Of a stretch of DNA of 64,000 nt, positions 56,700 to 64,000 are shown one piece after another. The stretch spans positions 1 to 64,000 of the forward strand of contig JALHOE010000020.1 in assembly GCA_022843175.1 (NCBI GenBank). The letters run 5' to 3'. A program made the translations under genes and the position numbers. The notes below the pieces were generated by a model, which searched no databases, was not told where the DNA came from, and saw only the letters and a program-made list of their open reading frames with translations. Position 1 is the stretch's first letter; each line of letters starts with the position of its first letter. Origin of the DNA: Deltaproteobacteria bacterium (GTDB lineage Bacteria; Myxococcota_A; Polyangia; Polyangiales; JADJMO01).

Positions 56700-58622
56700 T
56701 CAGGTGATGTTGTAGACGGGGCCGCCGGGGGTGCGACGTGTTGCCTCGAGCAGATCTGCGCCCCGCGCGTGCTCGCCGGTGGCCTCGACGACGACCGCGC
56801 CGACCTCGACGCCGGGCGGCATCTGCGAGCGCATTTGCGTGAGCACCTGCTCGACGAGCGGCTTGGCGATCTCGGCCGTTTGCCCGACGAGGGCGACCGC
56901 GAACGAGCCGACGCCGGTGAGGCCCGCGGTGCATGCCGTGAGCGACAGGAGCAGCATGTCGAACAGATCGACCGCAGCCTTGGCCGCACGACGAAGCGCC
57001 TGCATCTCCTGGATCGTCAGCCGGCCCTGGCCGTCTCGGGCCGGGGTGCGGAGGTAGAACCACGCCAGGGTCAGCGGGTAGCCGGCCCAGCGCGCGAACG
57101 CGAGATCGCCGTCGAGCGCCTGCCGGAAGGCCTCTTCGTGGATGAGGCCCGTGAGCCCGTCGCGCGAGCGAAGGAACTGGAGCGCCTTCTCGTGGAGGTT
57201 GGAGGCCTCGCGGAACGACACCAGCTTGACGCGGAGCTCGCCGACCATGGCCTCGTTGCCGTGGAGCAGCGTGATCGCCTGCTGGCGCTCGTAGCTTCCC
57301 TCGCCGTAAACGCCGTTGGTCGAGGGGCGCGGCTCTTTCGCGTCCTCGAGGAGCCAGCAGCCGTTGTTCTGGAAGGCGAGGACCGAGTGCACCGCGCTGA
57401 TGGTGGCCTCGGGCACGACCAGGTCGACGTTGATGCGAGAGCCCGGCACGCTCGGCGCGCGACCGAGCACGAGCTTCGTCTTGTCCAACGGGAGCACGCG
57501 GCCGATCAGCTCGCGCGCGTTCGATGCATAGGTAATCAATAGACCCTGCGCGTCGGGTCGGAACGGCGTGGCCGAGCCGCGATAGGGCGGGTTGGCGCCC
57601 GGATCGATGCGCTCGCGGGCCACCTGCAGCGGGTTGGTCGCGACGGTGTTCGGGTTGAAGAAGCGGAGGTGCCGCGCTTGCGGGCGGCGCGTCGGGTCCT
57701 TCCAGAGCAGACGGTGGATCTGCTTGAGCTCGTCGGTGGCGAGGCCCGGAGGGATGCCGAACGGGAGCTGCTTCTCGATGGGGTGCGACGGCGGGTGATG
57801 ACCGGGCTCGGGCACCTTGGCCGACAGCATCTCCCAGATCGTCATGCCGAGCGCGTAGAGGTCGTCCTCGACGCTGGCGCCACCCTTCTCGAGGCGCTCG
57901 GGCGACATGTAATTGGGGGTGCCGCCGTCGGCGCCCTTCTTCTCGCCGCGCATGGTGGCGACGGTACGGGCGCGCTCTTTGGCGAAGCCGAAGTCCACGA
58001 TGTACGCGGAGCCGGTGCCGCGGTCGACCATGACGTTGCCGGGCTTGAGGTCGCCGTGGACGATGCCCGACGCGTGGATCGCGGCGAGGCCAGCGGCCAC
58101 GTCGCGCGCGATGCGGCGCCACTCGTCGGCGCTGACGCCGCCCATCCGCTTCTTCTCGCGGATCCATTGGTGGAGCGTGACCCCGTCGACGAAGTGCATC
58201 GTGACGACGGGGCCGAACGGCGATTGGTGCAGGTCGTGGACGCGGGCGACGTTCGGGTGATTCACCGAGCGTGCCAGCTCGACCTCTTTGCGGAGGGCCT
58301 CGTCGTCGCCGGGGAGGCGGGTGTCGCGACGGACGACCTTCACCGCGACCGCGGACGAACCGAAGTTGCGGTCGCGCGCGAGGAACACCTCTCCCATGCC
58401 GCCCTTGCCGAGCGACCGGACGATCTCGAAGCGGTCCACGAGGACCATGCCCTCGCGAACCTCTGCTTCTTTCTCCTTGAACATCCCCATGACCCGGACC
58501 CGATCGGAGCACTCAGCGCACGAAGCGACGTGGGTGCTTACTTCCGAATCGCTACGCGGGTCGACGCCATCGAGCAGAAGCTCTACGACCCGAGCACACG
58601 GCCCGGCAGCGCGAGACGTCAC
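56700..58622 (-). CDS. Ser/Thr kinase-FHA-degenerate GGDEF fusion
   Basis: A 640-residue regulator with four parts. Residues 24-42 hold an anti-sigma-like zinc motif H-x3-C-x2-C (HVASCAEC). The kinase (about 62-350) has GKGGMGEVF, Lys95, HGDLKPGN (189-196, Gly replacing the usual Arg of HRD) and DFG (210-212). An FHA-like domain (about 385-470) has LVLGRAPSVPGSRINVDL and ISAVHSVLAF. The C-terminus resembles a GGDEF fold (RDGLTGLIHEEAFRQAL), but the catalytic loop reads GVGSFAVALVG, so no diguanylate cyclase activity is expected. The start is GTG. No membrane helix is seen. The FHA domain probably recognises phosphothreonine made by this or another kinase. Confidence 0.88.
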   Translation of the reverse strand: MTSRAAGPCARVVELLLDGVDPRSDSEVSTHVASCAECSDRVRVMGMFKEKEAEVREGMVLVDRFEIVRSLGKGGMGEVFLARDRNFGSSAVAVKVVRRDTRLPGDDEALRKEVELARSVNHPNVARVHDLHQSPFGPVVTMHFVDGVTLHQWIREKKRMGGVSADEWRRIARDVAAGLAAIHASGIVHGDLKPGNVMVDRGTGSAYIVDFGFAKERARTVATMRGEKKGADGGTPNYMSPERLEKGGASVEDDLYALGMTIWEMLSAKVPEPGHHPPSHPIEKQLPFGIPPGLATDELKQIHRLLWKDPTRRPQARHLRFFNPNTVATNPLQVARERIDPGANPPYRGSATPFRPDAQGLLITYASNARELIGRVLPLDKTKLVLGRAPSVPGSRINVDLVVPEATISAVHSVLAFQNNGCWLLEDAKEPRPSTNGVYGEGSYERQQAITLLHGNEAMVGELRVKLVSFREASNLHEKALQFLRSRDGLTGLIHEEAFRQALDGDLAFARWAGYPLTLAWFYLRTPARDGQGRLTIQEMQALRRAAKAAVDLFDMLLLSLTACTAGLTGVGSFAVALVGQTAEIAKPLVEQVLTQMRSQMPPGVEVGAVVVEATGEHARGADLLEATRRTPGGPVYNIT

Positions 58623-58694
58623 TGTTCCCCGAGCGTCGCTTGGCGACGGCCGAAAGACAACCCCGTTCTTCCGGCCCGCTTGGTTCGGTGCAGA

Positions 58695-59723
58695 TCAGCC
58701 GCCGCCACCGGTGTCGGACCCCGCGTCGGAGCCGCCCCCAGCCGGGCACTTCGCGCCCGAACCGGCAGCCGGCTTCATGTCGGAGCACTGGGTCGGTCCC
58801 AGCGTCCAGGTGCAGAAATCGAGGTAGCTCAACCCGACGATCTCGGTGAAGGTGTCGCCCTTTTTGACGGTCGGCGCCGTGGCGGCGCCGCGGTAGTAGA
58901 TGTCGTTGGCGACGACCAGCTTCGAGCCCTGGACCACGAAGCCGCCGAAGGAGAGGTCGGAGTCCGCGGTGACGGGGCCGATCTTGACCCGGCCGCCGGC
59001 CCACTGAAGGAGCTCGGTCGAGTCCTGGGCGAGCTTCGCCGGCTCGACCGCGGCGGGCGCGGGGAGCGTGCCGGTGCCGGTCACCGTGACCTCGCAAGCG
59101 CGGATCTGCGGCATCTTCTCGGGCGAGGGGGGCGGCAGGGCCGGCGTGGCCTTGGCGCACGACATCGATGAAGCGCCGAACTCGCTGTAGGTGCCCTTGA
59201 AGTCGATCTTGTCGCCCACCTTGATGGTGTTCGGGATCGCGTCCTTGTCGTCTGCGCAGGTGAAGCGGCCGCCGTCGAGCGCGATCGGCTTGTCGCCGTA
59301 GGCGATGATCTGCACGCCGGACCACGGCGTGAACGTCGCGTTGGGATCGGCGACGAAGATCGAGAAGAGGCACGGGTCGTCCGCGCTGTTCGGGTTCTGC
59401 GTGCGCCACTTGATGCTGGTGACGATCGCGCCCGTGACCTTCACGCCGTCGTTCTGGATGACCTTCTTCGCGGACGTCGGGTTGCGGAGCTCGGCGATCG
59501 TGCCCTCTTTGAGGACGCTCGGGCAGGGGCCCGTCGCGGTGTCGCCGCTCGTCTCGCTGGTCGTGCCGCCCGTGTCGGTGACGCCGTCGTCCGTACCCGG
59601 GGTACCCGTGTCCTTGACCGTGGTTCCCGGCGGGGTGGTGGTGTTCTCTTCGCCGCAGGACGCGACACCGAGCGTGGCGCCGACGAGGGCACCGAGGAGG
59701 ACAACGACATGCACGCGCTTCAT
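58695..59723 (-). CDS. putative lipoprotein with Thr/Gly-rich linker
   Basis: A 342-residue exported protein. The signal MKRVHVVVLLGALVGATLGVASC ends in a lipobox (Cys23). GAGGAG precedes the ATG. A Thr/Gly/Asp linker (about 24-66) is followed by a beta-rich domain with two similar halves (KVTGAIVTSIKWRTQN and later CEVTVTGTGTLPAP), reminiscent of OB-fold-like repeats. The end is Gly/Ser/Asp-rich (GSDAGSDTGGGG). The family is not recognised. Confidence 0.65.
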   Translation of the reverse strand: MKRVHVVVLLGALVGATLGVASCGEENTTTPPGTTVKDTGTPGTDDGVTDTGGTTSETSGDTATGPCPSVLKEGTIAELRNPTSAKKVIQNDGVKVTGAIVTSIKWRTQNPNSADDPCLFSIFVADPNATFTPWSGVQIIAYGDKPIALDGGRFTCADDKDAIPNTIKVGDKIDFKGTYSEFGASSMSCAKATPALPPPSPEKMPQIRACEVTVTGTGTLPAPAAVEPAKLAQDSTELLQWAGGRVKIGPVTADSDLSFGGFVVQGSKLVVANDIYYRGAATAPTVKKGDTFTEIVGLSYLDFCTWTLGPTQCSDMKPAAGSGAKCPAGGGSDAGSDTGGGG

Positions 59724-59805
59724 AGGCAGCTCCTCAATAAGTGGGACCGGGCCTTGTGCCAGATCGACGCTCCAAATGCCAGCGCGACCCGGCTCGGACG
59801 GAAAT

Positions 59806-61035
59806 TTATGGACTGCAGCGCGCGACCGACAGCTCGAGACCGCTCCCGACGATGCGGCTCGCGAGCACCCGGTCGTGGTGGGTGGCGATGATGCGGCGAT
59901 CGCGCAGGACCGGCTCGATGGTCGCGCTGCCGGTGGTGAAGGCGGGCGTGAGCTGCGCCGAGCCGTCCTGGCCGAGCCATGCCACGAGGGCGCCCGAGGG
60001 CCGTGCGATGAGCGCCGCGACGCCGGGCGCGACGTCCTTTTCGGCGATCGAGATCCGCGCTGGCTCGCCGAGCGTGCCTGCGTTGTCGATCGTGGCGCGG
60101 AGGGCGAAGAGCGCACCACCGTCGCCGTCGGTCGGGCGCGGATCGTCGCGCACCACCACCACCAGACCGGCGTCGCCCCACAGCGCGGAGAACGTCTGCA
60201 CGTGACCCTCGGCGGCGGTGAGCGCGCGCACCGGACCGACGCGACGCCCCGTGGCCACGTCGATCACCGCGGCCTCGAGCCAGCGATAGGCGAGCAGCTG
60301 CGACGGCTCGCCGCCGCTGTCCGGTTCGGGCTCGGGTCGCTCGGCGCTCCACACCAACACCGCCCGATCGCCGCTCGGCGAGAGGCTCAGCGTGGGCCAC
60401 GCCGCGTCGCTCTCCTTCGGCGAGACGACGTCGTCGTCTGCGCCGGCGTCGGCGGGCGTGGTGGTGGTGCGGACGCGGATGCGACCGATCCCGGCCTTCT
60501 CGTCGACGTCGTCCCACGCGACGAGGCCGGGGAGGAACGCCGTGACCTCCGACTCGTCGTGGCCCTCGGTGACCTCGAGCAATGCCTGCTGCGCACCGAC
60601 CGGGACGACGCGAAAGAGGCGTGATTTTTCGGCGAATCCGAGCGTGCCGAAGTAGCGCTTGCCGGACTTGTCGATGGTGACCAGCGGCGCGTGCGCGCCG
60701 GCCGGAAGCTGCGCGATCGAGCGGAGCTGGCCCTCGAACGAGACCTCGAGCACGTGCGCGACGCCGGCCAGACCGGCGGTGCGCGCGCCGACGACGAACG
60801 AATCGACGTCGGCCGTTGCCCCGCCGAGCTCCGCTCCGTAGGCGACGGGACCGTCGGCAGCGTCGTCGCCGGGCGCGGCCCCGAACACGGTGGGCTTACC
60901 CACCAGCGTGCAGCGCGAGGCGGGCGCGGCGGGCGTCGCGGACGCCGAGGGGGCGGTGACCACGGGAGCGGTCGTGGCCCCGCCGCACTTCGCGCAGGAG
61001 GCGAGGAGCGGAACTGCCAACAACGCGAAGCGCAT
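59806..61035 (-). CDS. putative propeller-like lipoprotein
   Basis: A 409-residue exported protein. The ATG at 61035 gives MRFALLAVPLLASC, a clean lipobox (an in-frame start 24 bp upstream would place the signal internally). After an Ala/Pro linker, residues about 45-400 contain repeated strand-rich units such as LAGVAHVLEVSFEGQLRSIAQL and AWPTLSLSPSGDRAVLVWSA, typical of a WD40/TolB-like propeller. No catalytic motif is seen. It is 40 bp after the AAA/TPR regulator gene, on the same strand. Confidence 0.65.
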   Translation of the reverse strand: MRFALLAVPLLASCAKCGGATTAPVVTAPSASATPAAPASRCTLVGKPTVFGAAPGDDAADGPVAYGAELGGATADVDSFVVGARTAGLAGVAHVLEVSFEGQLRSIAQLPAGAHAPLVTIDKSGKRYFGTLGFAEKSRLFRVVPVGAQQALLEVTEGHDESEVTAFLPGLVAWDDVDEKAGIGRIRVRTTTTPADAGADDDVVSPKESDAAWPTLSLSPSGDRAVLVWSAERPEPEPDSGGEPSQLLAYRWLEAAVIDVATGRRVGPVRALTAAEGHVQTFSALWGDAGLVVVVRDDPRPTDGDGGALFALRATIDNAGTLGEPARISIAEKDVAPGVAALIARPSGALVAWLGQDGSAQLTPAFTTGSATIEPVLRDRRIIATHHDRVLASRIVGSGLELSVARCSP

Positions 61036-61075
61036 CGTGCGCACAACGCCCCGTACCACGACTGCGTTCCGGCGG

Positions 61076-64000
61076 TCAGCCGCGCGCGACCGCTTCGAGC
61101 GCCTGGTGCGCCACCGCGACGCCCTCGTTCCAGCCGATCGCCTCGGCGAGGGTCTGCGCGCTGCGATAGCTGTCCTCGGCCTCTTCGCGCCGCCCGAGCC
61201 TTGCGAGGTAGTGCCCGAGGTTCACGTGAATGCGCGCCTGCGCCATGCGATCGCCGGCCTCGACGGCGAGCCGGAGCGCGCGCGTCGACTCCGCCGACGC
61301 CGCGCGAAAGTCGTCGCGCTTGGCCGCGATGTGCGCGAGGTTCGCGAGCGCGCGCGCGGCGGCCCCGGCGTCCTGCACCTTCTCGGCCTGCGCGAGCGAG
61401 CCGCGGAAGTAGTCGGCGGCGCGCACCGCGTCGTCGCGGCGGAGATAGAGGCGACCAACGGCGTTGAGGAGGTTCGCGAGCCGCAGCCGCAGCGCGCCCT
61501 CGCTGGTGCCGATCGACGTGCCGCGGGTGACGCCCTCGGCGAGCTTGGACGTCATCTCGAGGCCGGTCAGCGCCGTGGCGAGCGCCTTCTGCGTCTCGTT
61601 GGCCTCTTCGAGCGCGGTCGTTAGATCGAGGTACAAATCGCACGCCAGGTCGGCGTCGCGGCTCTCGAGCGCGCGATCGAGCGCGCGTTGGAGGAACTGC
61701 GCGGCCACCCCCGGTCGGCCCGCGCGGCGGTTGGCGGCGCCCCGGATCCGATCGGCGCGCGCCGCGAGCGCGCCCCTCTGCGCCGGCTCGATCGCGAGCT
61801 GCTCGAGCATCGCCACCGCGCCGTCGACGAGCTGCACGTCGCCCACGTGCGACAGCGCGTCTGCGTAGGCGAGCATCAGCTTGGCGGCGCTCGCGGGATC
61901 GAGCGCGGCGAGGTGGTTGGTCGCGCGCTTCAGCTGCGCGGCCGCGGCCTTCGCTTCGCCGCGCGCGAGCAGCTCCCCGGCGGCGTCCTGCAGACGGGCG
62001 ACCGCGGGGCCGATCTCGCCGGCGAGCTCCCAGTGGCGCGCGAGCTCCTCGAGCGGCACCGGATCGCTCTTGGTCGCGGCGCGGATCGCCTCCCAGCGCT
62101 CGGCGAGCGCGCCGTGCAGCGTCTTGCGTTCGGCGAGCGGGATGGTGTCGTAGAGCACCTCGCGGACGCCGTCGTTGGCGAAGCCGACCTTGCGCGCCCC
62201 CGCCTCGGTGCGCGCCCGCTCCTCGAGGAGCCCGCGCTCGAGGAGGTCGCGCACCGCGGTGTCGACGTCGATCTCGACGCCGGCGAGGGCCTGCAGGTCG
62301 GAGAGATCGATCTCGTTGCCCGCGACCGACGCGAGCAACAGCGCGCGCTGCGCGTCGGGATCGAGCGAGCGCAGGCGCGCCTCGACGAGCCCGCGCAGGC
62401 CCTCCGCGACGAGCTTCGCGCCCTCGGCGAGGACGTATCGCCCGGCGTCGAGGACCAACCCGCCCGCGCCGCGCAGCGCCTCGACGATCGACTCGAGGAA
62501 GAGCGGATTGCCGCCCGCGCGTTGGAGGATCTGCTGCGCGACGCTCGGCGGCACCTCGCCGTCGGGGAGCATCGACTCGAGTAGCCTCGTGGCCGGCTCG
62601 GCGCCGAGCGGGCCGAGCGTGATCCGCTTGAAGTGCGGCGCGTTCCAGTCGCTCCAGATGCCCGCGCGGGCGCTCAGGATGAGCATCGACGGGCGCTTGG
62701 CGATCGCGGCGGCGAGCTGGGCGAGGAGGGCGGCGGAGCCGGAGTCGATCCACTGCAGATCCTCAATGATGATCCCGATGTCGCCCTTGCGGAGCGCTGC
62801 GTTGATGAAGTTGCGGATCGCCGCGGAGCCCTCGCGCGCGACGACCTCGGGCGGGTTGTCGCCGGGGCTCGTGAGCCCTGCGGCCTGCCGCACGCCGGTG
62901 GACGCGGAGCTGCCCGCCGACGTCTGCCCAGAGCGGCCGAGGAGCAGGCCGACGAGGTGCTGCTGATCGGCGGCGCCGAGGCCGAGGCCCGCGAGGGAGC
63001 CACGATCGCCCGCGAGCGTGCGCACGACCTCGGGCGGCGCGCCGCGGCCGACGCCGGTGTAGACCAACACCAGATCGCGGAAGGTGCCGAGCTGCGTCGC
63101 GCCCGTGGGGCGGCACGCCACGCGGAACCAGCGGATGTTCATGTCACCCATCCGCTTGGTGGCCTCGCGGATGAGCGCGGTCTTACCCATGCCCGCCTCG
63201 CCGCGGATCGCGACGACCTGCCCCTTGCCCTGCTCGAAGGCCTCGCGCGCGGCGGACACGATCTGCTCGATCTCGGCGTCGCGGCCGACGAACGGTCGCA
63301 GCGCGCCCGACACGAACTGGTGCGAGAGATCCTCGCGCACCGAGTACAGACCGCCGCGTGCGGGCGTGGTGGTGAAGCCCTCGCCGACGCGACCCTTGAT
63401 GGACTCGTCGAGGAGGATCTCTCCCGCGCGCGCGAGCTCGGCGTTTCGACCGACGGTCTGCGCCGCGGCGCCGAGGACCGTGGGCCCGTTCGCGCCGGGC
63501 GTGACGAGGAAGACGCCGCTCGCGATCGCCGCGCGGAACCACCGGGCGCTCGCGGCCTCGCGCTTGATCGCAAACGCCGCCTCGACCGCGCGCGCGACGA
63601 GCGTCTCGGCCTCCTCGGCGGTGGCGTCGATGCCGAAGAGCGCGGTGACCCGCGTGCCGCCGGCGCCCTGGATCAGCGCCCGATACTGCGCGAGCATCCG
63701 CGAGACGAGCTCGAAGCGATCGCCGATGCGACCGGCGAGCTCCTCGGGATCGCCCGCGTCGTCGCTGCCGATGAGATCGATCGCGAGCACCGAGAGCGTG
63801 CGCCGCTCCGACGCGGCCTCGCTCTGCGCGCGCCGCAGGTCGCCGAGCAGGCGGTCGGGCAGAATGCCGGAGAGGCCGGCGAGGCTGTTGTTCTCGGGGG
63901 CGCGCACCGGCGCGCGCCGCTGCGTGGCGCCGGCGAGGACGGCGCCGCAGCTCGGACAGAAGCGCGAGCTCGGATCGACCGGCTGGCCGCACGAGCGGCA
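61076..64000 (-). CDS. zinc-ribbon/cyclase-like/AAA/TPR regulator (5' end outside window)
   Basis: The frame is open to the window edge. A GTG at 63907 is a possible start, but the bases beyond it encode CRSCGQPVDPSSRFCPSCG, a zinc ribbon, so the gene begins upstream. About 975 codons are visible. Part 2 resembles a class III nucleotide-cyclase homology domain (SVLAIDLIGSDD) without the usual metal Asp pair, so it is probably inactive. Part 3 is an AAA/ORC-type ATPase with GEAGMGKTALI as Walker A and IIIEDLQWIDSGSA as Walker B. Part 4 is a C-terminal series of TPR-like helix pairs. This matches large cyclase-ATPase-TPR regulators of myxobacteria. No HTH is visible. It probably senses protein partners through the TPRs. 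Confidence 0.85.
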   Translation of the reverse strand, partial: CRSCGQPVDPSSRFCPSCGAVLAGATQRRAPVRAPENNSLAGLSGILPDRLLGDLRRAQSEAASERRTLSVLAIDLIGSDDAGDPEELAGRIGDRFELVSRMLAQYRALIQGAGGTRVTALFGIDATAEEAETLVARAVEAAFAIKREAASARWFRAAIASGVFLVTPGANGPTVLGAAAQTVGRNAELARAGEILLDESIKGRVGEGFTTTPARGGLYSVREDLSHQFVSGALRPFVGRDAEIEQIVSAAREAFEQGKGQVVAIRGEAGMGKTALIREATKRMGDMNIRWFRVACRPTGATQLGTFRDLVLVYTGVGRGAPPEVVRTLAGDRGSLAGLGLGAADQQHLVGLLLGRSGQTSAGSSASTGVRQAAGLTSPGDNPPEVVAREGSAAIRNFINAALRKGDIGIIIEDLQWIDSGSAALLAQLAAAIAKRPSMLILSARAGIWSDWNAPHFKRITLGPLGAEPATRLLESMLPDGEVPPSVAQQILQRAGGNPLFLESIVEALRGAGGLVLDAGRYVLAEGAKLVAEGLRGLVEARLRSLDPDAQRALLLASVAGNEIDLSDLQALAGVEIDVDTAVRDLLERGLLEERARTEAGARKVGFANDGVREVLYDTIPLAERKTLHGALAERWEAIRAATKSDPVPLEELARHWELAGEIGPAVARLQDAAGELLARGEAKAAAAQLKRATNHLAALDPASAAKLMLAYADALSHVGDVQLVDGAVAMLEQLAIEPAQRGALAARADRIRGAANRRAGRPGVAAQFLQRALDRALESRDADLACDLYLDLTTALEEANETQKALATALTGLEMTSKLAEGVTRGTSIGTSEGALRLRLANLLNAVGRLYLRRDDAVRAADYFRGSLAQAEKVQDAGAAARALANLAHIAAKRDDFRAASAESTRALRLAVEAGDRMAQARIHVNLGHYLARLGRREEAEDSYRSAQTLAEAIGWNEGVAVAHQALEAVARG

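Overview
The window is about 64 kb of very GC-rich DNA with strong G/C preference at third codon positions. It looks like a chromosomal segment of a myxobacterium (Myxococcota, most likely Polyangiales). The evidence is an MglA-type gliding GTPase homologue, exported proteins ending in Cys-rich/helix/Arg tails of the MYXO-CTERM kind, many lipoproteins with Asp/Thr/Pro-rich stalks, several Ser/Thr kinases with zinc-ribbon or FHA modules, delta-60, Kelch and RCC1 propellers, and a sigma-54 plus regulatory PTS locus. I saw no rRNA, tRNA, CRISPR array, intact insertion sequence or prophage. Function calls come from motif recognition by eye; no database search was run.

Layout. 1-3.2 kb: tail of an unknown gene, an MglA-like GTPase with a long C-terminal extension, a sterol-desaturase-type membrane oxygenase and a lipoprotein. 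3.2-3.9 kb: a scar where two oppositely oriented gene 3' ends meet, one being the C-terminal half of an acyl-CoA dehydrogenase. 4-7.4 kb: Kelch and chitobiase-C-domain surface proteins. 7.4-9 kb: an acyl-CoA dehydrogenase-like flavoprotein and a GFA-family protein. 9-12.8 kb: a minus-strand iron-type operon (imelysin, TonB-dependent receptor, small membrane protein) starting beside a Fur-like palindrome. 12.8-16.5 kb: delta-60 and vWA-like lipoproteins. 16.7-26.4 kb: polA, a small PQQ-repeat protein, a glycine-rich RRM protein, small zinc-motif ORFs, a YegS-like lipid kinase, a glycine-zipper stress protein, a thioesterase coupled to a zinc-ribbon membrane protein, a Uma2 protein and purU. 26.4-33.6 kb: Cys-rich lipoproteins, two paralogous SPFH-like proteins sharing an MGIFDFVK start, a methyltransferase and an IgGFc-binding-like lipoprotein.

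33.6-44.8 kb is the regulatory core: Ser/Thr kinase, rpoN, hpf, ptsN, hprK, rapZ, ptsH, ptsI, a protease-dead HtrA-like protein and an NtrC-type sigma-54 activator. From ptsN to ptsI the genes overlap by 1-4 bases or nearly touch. No sugar-specific EIIB or EIIC is present, so this PTS is probably regulatory: EI to HPr to EIIA-Ntr, with HPr also phosphorylated by HprK and RapZ as a further output.

44.8-64 kb: a perfect 26-bp inverted repeat, two tandem esterases, a 12-TM-like transporter, a second Uma2 protein, TPR and RCC1 surface proteins, pdxA, two stalked surface proteins with tandem codon repeats, a CCA/poly(A)-type nucleotidyltransferase, a kinase-FHA-degenerate-GGDEF fusion, two lipoproteins, and a large zinc-ribbon/cyclase-like/AAA/TPR regulator that runs off the right end. 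A family of short hairpin elements with GGAGCCGCG ends occurs three times between genes.
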